A stretch of 64,000 nucleotides of DNA, taken from an uncultured Collinsella sp. Its GTDB lineage: Bacteria; Actinomycetota; Coriobacteriia; Coriobacteriales; Coriobacteriaceae. The notes under the pieces were generated by a model. The model was not told the DNA's origin and did not search any database. It saw only the letters and a program-made list of their open reading frames with translations. The translations under genes were made by a program, and so were the position numbers. Positions 8,889-16,925 of the stretch are shown in pieces; the stretch's first letter is position 1; each line of letters starts with the position of its first letter. Location of the stretch: NCBI GenBank assembly GCA_934654585.1, contig CAKUGF010000009.1:5000-68999 (forward strand). Reading direction: 5' to 3'.

Positions 8889-9317
8889 GTGGTCGCGCTT
8901 GCGCTGGACATAGGGGAGACCAGGATTGGCATCGCCGTCTCGAGCCGAGATGGCAAGATGGCGATGCCCGTCAAGGTGCTCCCGGCTGCCGAGGTCACCG
9001 GTATGGCAAAGACATTTCGCTACCTGGTCGAGGACTATGAGCCCGAAATCCTGGTGAGCGGACGTCCACTGACCATGGCCGGTGAGCCCGGTCCCCAGGC
9101 CGAGCGCGTCGCCGCCGTGGCACAAAAGATTGCCTACGAGCTCGATCTTCCACTGGAGTTTGAGGACGAGCGCCTATCCTCGCAAGAGGCCAAGCGTATC
9201 CTGCGTGAGCAGGGACTCAACGAAAAGCAGATGAGGGGCAAGATTGATATGATCGCCGCCAGCCTGTTTTTGCAGACGTGGCTCGATCGTAAAAACGAGG
9301 AGGTCCAGCATGCCTAG
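8889..9317 (+). CDS. ruvX: Holliday junction resolvase-like RuvX/YqgF nuclease
   Basis: A 142-aa RNase H-fold protein of the YqgF/RuvX family, implicated in pre-16S rRNA 5' end processing and Holliday junction resolution. The start is GTG at 8889. Family motifs are ALDIGETRIGIAVS (first catalytic Asp), EILVSGRPLTMAGEPGPQA (usual form VVGLPxxMDGxxGxxA), EFEDERLSSQEA (catalytic Glu) and KIDMIAASLFLQTWLD (last catalytic Asp). It sits between alaS and mltG, a common order in Gram-positive genomes, and overlaps mltG by 8 bp. Confidence 0.93.
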   Translation: MVALALDIGETRIGIAVSSRDGKMAMPVKVLPAAEVTGMAKTFRYLVEDYEPEILVSGRPLTMAGEPGPQAERVAAVAQKIAYELDLPLEFEDERLSSQEAKRILREQGLNEKQMRGKIDMIAASLFLQTWLDRKNEEVQHA

Positions 9318-10710
9318 CGCTTCCGATCCGCGCCAACCAAATCGCCAGGGGCAGCCTGCGCCGCGTCCTGCCCAGCCTGGTCAGCGCCCGGTGCAGCCGA
9401 CGCAACGCGCGACTCAGCCCTCCTCGGTCCCCGCTCAGCCTGTCCAGCGTAGAGCCCAACAGCCTACCCAGCGCGTTGCTCGGCAGCCTGCTGCCCGTTC
9501 AGCGCAGCCCGCTGGCGGCGCTCGCTTTAAGCAGCAGACTCCTACGCAGCGCATACAGGCGCAGGCCTCGCAGCCTCGCTCCCATGCTCATCGCGTTCAT
9601 GGTTCGCACGGCGTTGCTCCGGCAACGCGCTCGAGTTACAGCACCCATGCCCGCCGCGGTGCGCAAAAGAAAAGCTCCCCGGTGCCCATGATTATCGGTG
9701 GCGTCTTCGCCGTGCTCGCGCTTGTCGCGATCGTCTTTTTTGTCGTGCCGGCCGTCAAGGGCTTCTTTACCGGTGGGGACGCGAACGTCACGGCTGGCCA
9801 GCAGGTCACCATTACGATTCCCGATGGTGCCTCGGGTGATACGATCGCCTCGATCCTCTCCGAGAACCATATCGTCGAGAATCCTAAGGACTACTACGCG
9901 GCGGTCAAAAAACTCAACGCCGATATGTCGCTCAAGCCTGGCACCTACTCGTTTACCACGCTCATGGATGCGACAAAGGTCGTGCAGCAGCTTATGGAGG
10001 GCCCCAATGCCGGCTCCGATGCCCTCACGATTCCTGAGGGTCTGACGGTCGACCAGATCGCCGACCGCGTGGCCGCGGCATATGACGGTATCTCCAAGGA
10101 AGATTTCCTTAACCAGGCAAAGGCTTCCTATTACATCAACGATTATCCGTTCCTGGCGGGCGCCGGCAACGACTCGCTCGAGGGCTTTTTGTTCCCCAAG
10201 ACTTACTCGCTGGGCAAGGACCCGTCTGTAGACGACGTGATTCGCGCCATGCTCGATCAGTTTAAGGCCGAGTACAAGTCGCTAGACTTTGCCGGCTGCG
10301 AGGCCAAAATCAAGGAGCGCTACGGCGTGGAGATGTCGGACTACGACATCGTCAATCTTGCCTCTATCGTTGAGCGCGAGGGCCTTAACGCAGATCAGCG
10401 CGCGCACGTGGCCTCGGTTTTCTATAACCGCCTGGCCGGCAAGCTCGATGGCCTGCGCTACCTCAACAGCGATGCGACCATGATGTATGTCACCGGTGGC
10501 GAGGTTACCGCCGATGACCTGCAGAGCGATAGCTCCTACAACACGTACAAGCACGAGGGCCTGCCGCCCACTCCCATTTGCTCTCCGTCGCTCGAGGCGC
10601 TCAAGGCCACGCTTGAGCCGACCGACTCCGATGACCTGTATTTCTACATTACGCAGGACGAGGAGTACTTCTCGAAGACCTACGAAGAGCATCAACAGTC
10701 TTGGAATTGA
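9310..10710 (+). CDS. mltG: endolytic murein transglycosylase MltG (YceG family) with Q/P-rich N tail
   Basis: Cuts nascent glycan strands in the membrane and so limits their length. Residues 1-120 are a cytoplasmic Pro/Gln/Arg-rich low-complexity tail, one helix spans about 125-148 (MIIGGVFAVLALVAIVFFVV), and the rest is the extracytoplasmic LysM-like plus YceG domain. The catalytic glutamate is in LASIVEREG, followed by VASVFYNRL, and the C-terminal GLPPTPICSPSLEALKATL is diagnostic. At 466 aa it is longer than usual because of the tail. It overlaps ruvX by 8 bp. Confidence 0.93.
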   Translation: MPSASDPRQPNRQGQPAPRPAQPGQRPVQPTQRATQPSSVPAQPVQRRAQQPTQRVARQPAARSAQPAGGARFKQQTPTQRIQAQASQPRSHAHRVHGSHGVAPATRSSYSTHARRGAQKKSSPVPMIIGGVFAVLALVAIVFFVVPAVKGFFTGGDANVTAGQQVTITIPDGASGDTIASILSENHIVENPKDYYAAVKKLNADMSLKPGTYSFTTLMDATKVVQQLMEGPNAGSDALTIPEGLTVDQIADRVAAAYDGISKEDFLNQAKASYYINDYPFLAGAGNDSLEGFLFPKTYSLGKDPSVDDVIRAMLDQFKAEYKSLDFAGCEAKIKERYGVEMSDYDIVNLASIVEREGLNADQRAHVASVFYNRLAGKLDGLRYLNSDATMMYVTGGEVTADDLQSDSSYNTYKHEGLPPTPICSPSLEALKATLEPTDSDDLYFYITQDEEYFSKTYEEHQQSWN

Positions 10711-10712
10711 TC

Positions 10713-11210
10713 ATGAGGATTTTTAGCCCCAAACGATATGTTGCCTCGGTCGACCGCATCGACCTCGATACCCTGTGGGCCGACGGCAAGCGAGCCATTC
10801 TGCTCGATCGCGACAACACTCTGGTGCCGCGCGATACCGAGCAGGTTCCCGCCGCGGTTTCCGCCTGGCTCAAAGCCGCCCATGCCAAGGGCTTTAAGCT
10901 GTGCATGGTGTCCAATAACTGGCATCGCGACCAGGTTATGGCGTCGGCGCGAGAACTGGGGCTCGAGGCCATCAGTCACGCCATGAAGCCGGCTCCGTTT
11001 GCCCTGAAGGCCGGTCTTAAGCGCCTGGGTGCCACGGCCGATGAGGCCGTGCTGATCGGCGACCAGCTCTACACGGACGTATGGAGCGGCAACTTTGCCG
11101 GCGTCGACACCATCCTGGTCAAGCCGCAGGCCACCCAGGACCTGTGGTACACGCAGGTCTTCCGTATCTTTGAGCGCCGGGCCCTGCGCGACCTTCCCTG
11201 CGAGGAATAG
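10713..11210 (+). CDS. yqeG: YqeG-family HAD (subclass IIIA) phosphatase
   Basis: Small HAD hydrolase of about 165 aa. Motif I is LLDRDNTLVPRD (second position Arg, first Asp kept), motif II is CMVSNNWH, motif III the lysine of HAMKPAPFALKAGL, and motif IV is VLIGDQLYTDVWSGN. YqeG-type proteins resemble phosphatidylglycerophosphate phosphatases, but the substrate here is unknown. I chose ATG 10713; an in-frame TTG at 10701 would overlap mltG and add four residues. Neither has a good ribosome site, so translational coupling with mltG is likely. Confidence 0.85.
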   Translation: MRIFSPKRYVASVDRIDLDTLWADGKRAILLDRDNTLVPRDTEQVPAAVSAWLKAAHAKGFKLCMVSNNWHRDQVMASARELGLEAISHAMKPAPFALKAGLKRLGATADEAVLIGDQLYTDVWSGNFAGVDTILVKPQATQDLWYTQVFRIFERRALRDLPCEE

Positions 11211-11218
11211 GTCTCGTT

Positions 11219-11752
11219 ATGTCCCAGCACATCAAACACGGCTGCGACCATATCTTCTTTATCGGCTTTTTGGGCGCCGGCAAATCGACGCTCGCGCGCA
11301 ACGTCGGCACCATGTTCAAGCGTCGATTCATCGACACCGACCGTCTGGTCGTGCGCCGGTGCGGCAAGTCGGTGACCGAGATTTTCGAGACCGAGGGCGA
11401 GGACCGATTTCGCGAGCTCGAGACCTCGGCACTCCGTTCGCTCCAAAGCGAGCGCAGCCTGCTGGTTTCGTGCGGGGGCGGCATCGTCGAGACGCCGGTG
11501 AACATCGAGTTGATGCACGAGATGGGTACGTGCGTGTACCTTGAAGGTGACTTTGAGGACTCGATGCGCCAGATTCGCCGCTCCGATACACGGCCCGATT
11601 TCCGTTCGCCCGAGCATGCTGCACGCCTGTTTGAGCACCGTCGTCCGCTGTATCGCCAAGCTGCTGATCTTACCCTCGATATACGCAATAAGTCCTTTGA
11701 GGACGTTTCCTACCTTTGTGCCGAGATGCTTTTGGAGCGTGGATTGTTATGA
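11219..11752 (+). CDS. aroK: shikimate kinase
   Basis: Phosphorylates shikimate at the 3-hydroxyl in the chorismate pathway. The 177-aa protein has Walker A FLGAGKSTLARN, the shikimate-binding Asp in FIDTDRLV, the Arg/Glu segment EDRFRELE, SCGGGIVETP, and the lid and late arginine (RRSDTRPDF; EHRRPLYRQAADLTLD). All expected catalytic residues are visible, so this copy looks active. It overlaps the aroB-like gene by 4 bp (ATGA). Confidence 0.93.
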   Translation: MSQHIKHGCDHIFFIGFLGAGKSTLARNVGTMFKRRFIDTDRLVVRRCGKSVTEIFETEGEDRFRELETSALRSLQSERSLLVSCGGGIVETPVNIELMHEMGTCVYLEGDFEDSMRQIRRSDTRPDFRSPEHAARLFEHRRPLYRQAADLTLDIRNKSFEDVSYLCAEMLLERGLL

Positions 11753-12858
11753 TTCGCCGTCAACTCATCAATTTCCAAAATCGCAGCGTCGATGTCCGCG
11801 TCGGATTGGGCGCGTTCGAGGAGCTGTCGCGCATGTTTGCCTCGGCGGTGGGTAAGCCCAAGCGCGCGATGGTGGTTTGGAGCGACGCTACATCCGAGCG
11901 TTTTGGCGAGGTCGTCGAGCATGCGCTGGTCGATGCCGGTTTTGCCGTGTCTCAGCTCATCCTCGAGGTTTCGCCAGCCGCCGCGACGCTGGCCGATGCC
12001 GATACCGTTTTTGGCGCTCTATCTGCTAACGGTATTACCTGCGATGACCTTGTTGTCGCCGTCGGTGACGCGGCGACGTGCTCGGTCGTTTGCTGGTGTG
12101 CCAACCAGTGGTGCGGCCGCACCGAGTGTGCCCTGCTGCCGACGACGTTCGATGCCATGCTTACGGTCGCGACGACGATGGAGCCGCTTGTGGGCTCCGC
12201 GGTGAATGCGCTTCCCGCCATCGCGTTCCGTCCCGAGCCGGGCTTAGTCGTGTGCGACCTCGATCTTGTGCGCGAGGCCGACCCCGAGGAACTCAAGCGC
12301 GGATATACCGTGCTCGTGGGCACCATGCTTTCGAGCAGTAAATCTCGCTGGAACCAGTTCACCGAGACCGTCCCCGAGATTCTCGCGGGCGAGGAGGTCG
12401 CGCTCGTCAATGCCGTGCAGTGGTCCCAGACCGCTCGCAAAGACGTGCTGATGGCCACGAACCCGAGCGCCCGCCATGCGCTCGATTTTGGCAAGATTGG
12501 GGAGCGCACCCTGCGCGCCTGCCTGGGCGATGCCGCGGCGCAGGTCCCTGCCTACCAGCTGCTGTCCGAGGGCATGCGATTTGAGGCGCGCCTTGCCCAC
12601 GATGCCTGCGACTTCGATATCGATTACGTCTTTGAGGTCGACGATTGCCTGGAAGACTTCGGTATCGAGGAGCTTGCCTTTGACCTTGAGCCGGAGGCAT
12701 TTATTGCCGAGTTCCGCAAGCAGCAATTTGCGCGCTCGAACCGTAGCATGTTGCCGCTGCCGGCGGCGCTTGGCGCCATTCGCCTGACGAACGTCGAGGA
12801 CGAGGTCCTCGAGCGCCACGCCCAGGCTTACTTGGCTTCTCGCAAAGAACTTCTCTAA
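11749..12858 (+). CDS. 3-dehydroquinate synthase-like protein lacking active-site residues
   Basis: A 369-aa protein in the AroB position after aroK; start at 11749 within the ATGA overlap. The fold outline of dehydroquinate synthase is traceable: an NAD-binding N half with an ALLPTTFDAMLTVATTME segment in place of the usual PTTLLAQVDSSVGGKTG, then VVCDLDLV and EELKRGYTVLVG. The GGK motif lysine and the downstream lysine/asparagine pair are missing, and the second zinc-ligand region (normally LNFGHTFGHAIE) reads LDFGKIGERTL, without either histidine. The frame is intact and codon use matches the neighbours, so it is not a decaying pseudogene. Function is unknown: a pseudoenzyme or a changed activity. 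Confidence 0.7.
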   Translation: MIRRQLINFQNRSVDVRVGLGAFEELSRMFASAVGKPKRAMVVWSDATSERFGEVVEHALVDAGFAVSQLILEVSPAAATLADADTVFGALSANGITCDDLVVAVGDAATCSVVCWCANQWCGRTECALLPTTFDAMLTVATTMEPLVGSAVNALPAIAFRPEPGLVVCDLDLVREADPEELKRGYTVLVGTMLSSSKSRWNQFTETVPEILAGEEVALVNAVQWSQTARKDVLMATNPSARHALDFGKIGERTLRACLGDAAAQVPAYQLLSEGMRFEARLAHDACDFDIDYVFEVDDCLEDFGIEELAFDLEPEAFIAEFRKQQFARSNRSMLPLPAALGAIRLTNVEDEVLERHAQAYLASRKELL

Positions 12859-12990
12859 GTTTTATTGACATCCATCGTCTTTCGTATCATGTTGGGGGAC
12901 GGGTTTCCAATCGGTTGCGGATCGTGTGCGATTCAGTCGCTCGGTTGAGGCCCGTCCCGTCTTTATTGAGACAGCAAGAAAGGAATCTGC

Positions 12991-14121
12991 ATGTCTGAGT
13001 TTGCTGCCGGTCCTGCCGGTCGTATCGAGCGTGTCCGCGCCCTGATGGTCGAGCGCGGTTACGACGCTATCGTGGTGCGCGACGAGGCCAACCTTCGTTG
13101 GCTTACGGGCGTGAAGGGCGTTTTCGACTACACCTTCGAGTTCCCGCACGCTGCATTTATTACGGCCGACCAGTGCCTGTTCCATACCGACTCGCGCTAC
13201 CTCAACAGCTTTGAGGAGAACACGCCCGCCGGCAGCCCCTGGGTCTATGACATGGACGAGGGAACTATTCCCGGTTGGGTCGCTGGTAAGATCGCGACCA
13301 ACAAGTGCCGCGTCTGCGCCGTCGAGGATGACATGCAGATCAACTTCTACCAGGGTATTCAGCGTGGTCTGGAGGACCGTTCCGTCGCCTGCATGTTGCC
13401 GCTGATGCATGACGACATCCGCAAGATGCGCGCCATCAAGGACGCCGAGGAGATCGAGCTCATGCGCCACGCGCAGTCGATCACCGATGCCGCCTTCCAG
13501 CATATGCTCGGCTTTATTAAGCCCGGTATGACTGAAAAGCAGGTTCGCAACGAGCTCGAGAACTTTATGTTCGCCAACGGCGCCGACAGCCTGGCCTTCG
13601 GTTCCATCGTGGCGAGTGGTCCCAACACTGCCAACCCGCATGCCGTGCCGAGCGACCGTGTCATCGAGAAGGGCGACTTCGTCCTCATGGATTACGGCGC
13701 GGGCTACTGCGATTACCGCTCCGATATGACCCGTACCGTCGTGATGGGCGAGCCCACGCCCGAGCAGCTCGACCTGTACGCGCTCGTGCGCCGTACGCAC
13801 GAGGAGTGCGTTGCCGCCATCCATCCGGGCGTCGAGGGCAACGACATTTTCAAGCTTTCCAAGAAGATCATCGGCGATGCCGGCTATGGCGATTACTACA
13901 ACCATGGTCTGGGCCACGGCGTCGGTATCGACATCCACGAGCTGCCCAACTTCAACCGCAGCAAGAACATCATCGAGGTCGGCTCGGTCATTACCATGGA
14001 GCCCGGCGTCTACCTGCCCGGCGTGGGCGGCGTGCGCCTGGAGGACTACGGTGTCGTCACCGAGAACGGCTACGAGCCCTTCACCAAGACCCCGCATGAC
14101 CTTCACGTCATCGATTGCTAA
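12991..14121 (+). CDS. pepP: M24 metallopeptidase (Xaa-Pro dipeptidase/aminopeptidase)
   Basis: A 376-aa cytosolic two-domain creatinase-fold peptidase that removes residues N-terminal to proline. The N domain has the expected LRWLTGVKGVFDYTFEFP. The metal ligands are in FVLMDYGAGYCDYRSDMTRT (two Asp), HGLGHGVGIDIHELP (His), TMEPGVYLPGVGGVRLEDYG (two Glu). AGAAAGGA lies 8 bp upstream. The 132-bp gap before it holds GC-rich inverted segments but no convincing promoter. It lies between aroB-like and efp, a common order. PepP versus PepQ cannot be decided. Confidence 0.9.
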   Translation: MSEFAAGPAGRIERVRALMVERGYDAIVVRDEANLRWLTGVKGVFDYTFEFPHAAFITADQCLFHTDSRYLNSFEENTPAGSPWVYDMDEGTIPGWVAGKIATNKCRVCAVEDDMQINFYQGIQRGLEDRSVACMLPLMHDDIRKMRAIKDAEEIELMRHAQSITDAAFQHMLGFIKPGMTEKQVRNELENFMFANGADSLAFGSIVASGPNTANPHAVPSDRVIEKGDFVLMDYGAGYCDYRSDMTRTVVMGEPTPEQLDLYALVRRTHEECVAAIHPGVEGNDIFKLSKKIIGDAGYGDYYNHGLGHGVGIDIHELPNFNRSKNIIEVGSVITMEPGVYLPGVGGVRLEDYGVVTENGYEPFTKTPHDLHVIDC

Positions 14122-14129
14122 TACACCTC

Positions 14130-14164
14130 GGTAGATTTTAAGGTATGTCCCAAAAATCTACTTT
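14130..14164. repeat. half copy of the GTAGATTTT palindrome class
   Basis: A 33-bp stretch matches the right arm of the 52.2 kb palindrome with one difference (T for C near the middle). The copy is itself palindromic, with GTAGATTTT at 14131-14139 facing AAAATCTAC at 14153-14161. It sits between the peptidase stop and its terminator. Confidence 0.8.
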
Positions 14165-14168
14165 AGGG

Positions 14169-14210
14169 GCGGGGCGTCCGGAATGTTTCGGGCGCCCCGC
14201 GTTCTCTTTT
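14169..14210 (+). terminator. terminator after the M24 peptidase gene
   Basis: A 12-bp GC-rich stem (14169-14180 with 14189-14200, one G-T pair), loop GAATGTTT, then a T-rich stretch TTCTCTTTTT. Confidence 0.75.
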
Positions 14211-14242
14211 TATGCGCTCGCTGCAGGCGCCGTCTGCAAGTG

Positions 14243-14248
14243 TATAAT
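14243..14248 (+). promoter_or_regulatory. possible -10 box for efp
   Basis: TATAAT at 14243-14248, about 57 bp before the efp ATG and just after a terminator. No good -35 hexamer is seen at the right distance, so this is tentative. Confidence 0.4.
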
Positions 14249-14305
14249 TTCGGTCGTATGTAATTTGGACGCTTGTGCGTTCTGCCCATAACAAGAAAGG
14301 TCGCT

Positions 14306-14869
14306 ATGCCTACCATTTCTACCGCCGACTTCAAGAACGGCCTCGGTCTTCGCATCAAGGACAAGGTCTACACCATCGTCGAGTTCCAGCATGTCAAGCC
14401 GGGCAAGGGCGGCGCGTTCGTGCGCTACAAGACCCGCGACATCAAGAGCGGCCGCGTCGTCGAGAACACCTGCAACGCCGGCACCAAGTTCGAGAGCGTC
14501 ATGCTCACCACCCGTGAGTTCCAGTACCTCTACAACGACGGCTCCGACTACATCTTCATGGACAACGAGTCCTACGAGCAGGTTCCCGTTCCCGAGGACA
14601 TGGTGGGCGAGAACTCCAAGTGGCTGCGTGAGAACGACACCTGCCAGCTGCTCTTCGCCGACGACGAGCTCATGGGCGTGACCCCGCCGATGTTCATCGA
14701 GACCACCATCGTCCAGACCGACCCGGGCTTTAAGGGCGACACCGTCCAGGGCTCCACCAAGCCGGCCACCATCGACACCGGCGCTGTCATCCAGGTCCCC
14801 ATGTACCTCAACGAGGGCGAGGTCATCAAGGTTGACACCCGCGACGGCAAGTTCGTCTCCCGCGTCTAG
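14306..14869 (+). CDS. efp: translation elongation factor P
   Basis: Relieves ribosome stalling at polyproline stretches. The 187-aa protein has the three EF-P beta-barrel domains: KOW-like N domain with the exposed loop PGKGGA, where Lys34 is the residue modified in many species; the central OB domain; and the C-terminal OB domain with GDTVQGSTKPATIDTGA and VPMYLNEGEVIKVDTRDG. The start is the ATG at 14306 with AGAAAGG 7 bp upstream. No epmA/epmB or arginine-type modification gene is nearby, so the modification state is unknown. Confidence 0.97.
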   Translation: MPTISTADFKNGLGLRIKDKVYTIVEFQHVKPGKGGAFVRYKTRDIKSGRVVENTCNAGTKFESVMLTTREFQYLYNDGSDYIFMDNESYEQVPVPEDMVGENSKWLRENDTCQLLFADDELMGVTPPMFIETTIVQTDPGFKGDTVQGSTKPATIDTGAVIQVPMYLNEGEVIKVDTRDGKFVSRV

Positions 14870-14893
14870 CAACCAACTCTTCTAGGAGGACTC

Positions 14894-15256
14894 ATGCCCC
14901 AGGAAATCAAGATTGACGGCATCGGCATTTCGCCCGATGTTCTGACCGCCATCGTCTCGCGCGCCGTGTCGGATGTCGAGGGCATCGCCTCCGTTGGCGT
15001 CAAGGACCTTGCCACCAACCTTGTCTCCATGATGCTCTCGTCCAAGGCTCCGGCTTCCGAGCCGGCGGTCGAGGCCGAGGTCATCGGCGACAAGCTCGCA
15101 CTTACCGTGCGCGTCGTGGTGTTCTTTGGCTATCCGTTCAAGAAACTCGCCGAGGCCGTTCGCGCCGCCGTGGTCGCCGCCATCGATGCCCAGGTGGGCG
15201 TCGAGGTCGAGCGCGTTGACGTTTGCATCGACGGCCTCGTTTTCCCCAAGGAGTAA
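14894..15256 (+). CDS. Asp23/Gls24 family envelope stress-response protein
   Basis: A 120-aa soluble protein of the Asp23/YloU/YqhY type. The pattern GISPDVLTAIVSRAVSDVEGI near the N terminus and the C-terminal VERVDVCIDGLVFPKE are characteristic. Members in this position (efp-asp23-nusB) are YqhY-like and have been linked to envelope homeostasis or fatty-acid synthesis. A strong AGGAGG lies 7 bp before the ATG. The nusB start is 3 bp downstream. Confidence 0.85.
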   Translation: MPQEIKIDGIGISPDVLTAIVSRAVSDVEGIASVGVKDLATNLVSMMLSSKAPASEPAVEAEVIGDKLALTVRVVVFFGYPFKKLAEAVRAAVVAAIDAQVGVEVERVDVCIDGLVFPKE

Positions 15257-15259
15257 CCT

Positions 15260-15844
15260 TTGAGCCTTAAGGTTTATCGCGGGCGTACGCTTGCCCGCAG
15301 TCAGGCGCTGCAGCTGCTGTTCCAGGCCGAGGCCACGGACAGCCCGCTCGAGCGCGTCCTCGAGGGCGATTTCCTGATTTCGAAGGGTCCCCTCGACCCC
15401 TATGCGCTGGAGCTTTGCCGCGGTGCCTACGAGCACATCGATCGCATTGACTGCGCCCTGCGCGCCGTTGCCAAGAACTGGGATCTTATGCGTATGCCCG
15501 GCGCCGATCGCAACCTGCTGCGTATCGCCGTCTACGAGATGCGCTTCCTCACCGACGAGGAGGTTTCGGACGCCATCGTGATCAACGAGGCCGTCGAGAT
15601 CGCCAAGGCTTACGGTACCGACCAGTCCGCATCGTTTGTCAATGGCGTGCTGGGCAAGATCGCCCGCAGCGAGGAGCTGCCGGGCGAGGACCTGTACCAG
15701 GAGCTGCTGGCCGAGGATCGCGCTCGCGAGGAAGCTCAGGCTGCCGAGGCTGCCGCCAAGGTCGCTGCCGCTCAGGCAGCCGCCGGCGTGATTGCCGAGG
15801 ATGCGGACGCTGCAGAGGCCGACGCCGACTCCGTCGAGGAGTAG
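15260..15844 (+). CDS. nusB: transcription antitermination factor NusB with acidic/alanine tail
   Basis: Binds boxA RNA with NusE (S10) in rRNA antitermination. Start is TTG 15260 (SLKVYRGRTLARSQALQLLFQAE), which keeps the conserved RSxAxQxLFQ region. RNLLRIAVYEMRFLTDEEVSDAIVINEAVEIAKAYG and ASFVNGVLGKIAR are typical NusB. The usual protein is about 140-150 aa; here an extra Ala/Glu-rich tail of roughly 45 residues follows LPGEDLYQ. It ends 2 bp before xseB. Confidence 0.92.
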   Translation: MSLKVYRGRTLARSQALQLLFQAEATDSPLERVLEGDFLISKGPLDPYALELCRGAYEHIDRIDCALRAVAKNWDLMRMPGADRNLLRIAVYEMRFLTDEEVSDAIVINEAVEIAKAYGTDQSASFVNGVLGKIARSEELPGEDLYQELLAEDRAREEAQAAEAAAKVAAAQAAAGVIAEDADAAEADADSVEE

Positions 15845-15846
15845 CC

Positions 15847-16113
15847 ATGCCAGAGGGTTCCGTCCGCAACTTCGACGAGATCTCGGACCGCCTGGACCAG
15901 ATTATCGCTACCGTTCGCTCCAAGGATACGTCCCTGGAGCGTTCGCTCGATTTGTTTGACGAGGCGATTGAACTGGGTTCCCGCGCAGTCGACATGGTCG
16001 ACAAGTTTGAGCTGACGCCGCGTGAGGCCGATAAGCTCGAGCAGGAATACGATGAGGATGCGGCTAACGAATCCCAGGGTACGCAGGCTGCATCCCCGGA
16101 CACGAATGGTTGA
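15847..16113 (+). CDS. xseB: exodeoxyribonuclease VII small subunit
   Basis: An 88-aa protein with the XseB helical hairpin: RNFDEISDRLDQIIATVRSK, the LERSLDLFDEAIELGSR signature and a C-terminal helix. XseB binds the large subunit XseA to degrade single-stranded DNA. No xseA is visible in this window, although the genes are often adjacent. Its stop overlaps the tlyA start as TGATG. Confidence 0.9.
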   Translation: MPEGSVRNFDEISDRLDQIIATVRSKDTSLERSLDLFDEAIELGSRAVDMVDKFELTPREADKLEQEYDEDAANESQGTQAASPDTNG

Positions 16114-16925
16114 TGGCATTCATGAAACGCGTGCGTCTCGATGACGAACTGATTTCACAGGGCATCTGCGCCGATCGCGCGGATGCCCTTCGCACACTTA
16201 TGGCCGGCTTGGTCTCGAGCGGCGGCGAGCGCCTGACCTCGCCGGGGCTCAAGGTGGCGCCGGGCCTGCCGCTGCACGTTAAGGGGCGCATCCCCTACGT
16301 TGGGCGCGGCGGCCTTAAGCTCGAAGGCGCGCTCGATGCGTTTGACATCGACCCCACGGGCCTTGCCTGCCTGGATGTGGGCTGCTCTACCGGCGGCTTT
16401 ACCGATTGCCTGCTCAAGCGTGGTGCTGCTACGGTCGTTTCGGTCGACGTGGGCCGTGCCCAGTTTGATTGGTCGCTGCGCCAGGACGATCGCGTGACGC
16501 TCCATGAGCGCACGAACGTGACGCAGCTGCCCGAGCTTGGGTACGACAGCGCCATTGACCTGGCCGTGTGCGACGTTTCGTTTACGAGTATTTCAAATAT
16601 CATCGATGCGGTGTTGGCATGCCTGACGCCGACGGGATCGTTCTGCACGCTGGTAAAGCCCCAGTTTGAGGCTCCGGCGGCGTTGGTGGGCGAAGGTGGC
16701 ATCGTGACGGACCCCGCCGTGCGCGTCGACACGCTCGTGGCGGCAATCGAGCTCTTTGCCGCCAAGGGCCTGTTCCCGGTCGACGTGTGCGTGTCGCCCA
16801 TCCATGGCGCTAAGGGCAACGTCGAGTTTTTCCTGTACGGCACGAGATTTGCCGCCGGCGAGCGCTCTGATGATGAGCTGCATTCCCAGGTATCGGCTTT
16901 GAGCGAGAAAGCTGCAACGCTATGA
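16113..16925 (+). CDS. tlyA: TlyA family rRNA 2'-O-methyltransferase
   Basis: Family known for 2'-O-methylation of 16S and 23S rRNA. The N-terminal S4 RNA-binding domain is RVRLDDELISQGICADRADALRTLMAGLV. The FtsJ-like Rossmann domain has the SAM-binding motif CLDVGCSTGGFTDCLLKRGA and the catalytic-tetrad region VSVDVGRAQ, DLAVCDVSFTS, LVKPQFEA and EFFLYG. Start 16113 (ATG) couples to the xseB stop; a TTG at 16110 is also in frame. It overlaps nadK by 4 bp. Confidence 0.93.
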   Translation: MAFMKRVRLDDELISQGICADRADALRTLMAGLVSSGGERLTSPGLKVAPGLPLHVKGRIPYVGRGGLKLEGALDAFDIDPTGLACLDVGCSTGGFTDCLLKRGAATVVSVDVGRAQFDWSLRQDDRVTLHERTNVTQLPELGYDSAIDLAVCDVSFTSISNIIDAVLACLTPTGSFCTLVKPQFEAPAALVGEGGIVTDPAVRVDTLVAAIELFAAKGLFPVDVCVSPIHGAKGNVEFFLYGTRFAAGERSDDELHSQVSALSEKAATL

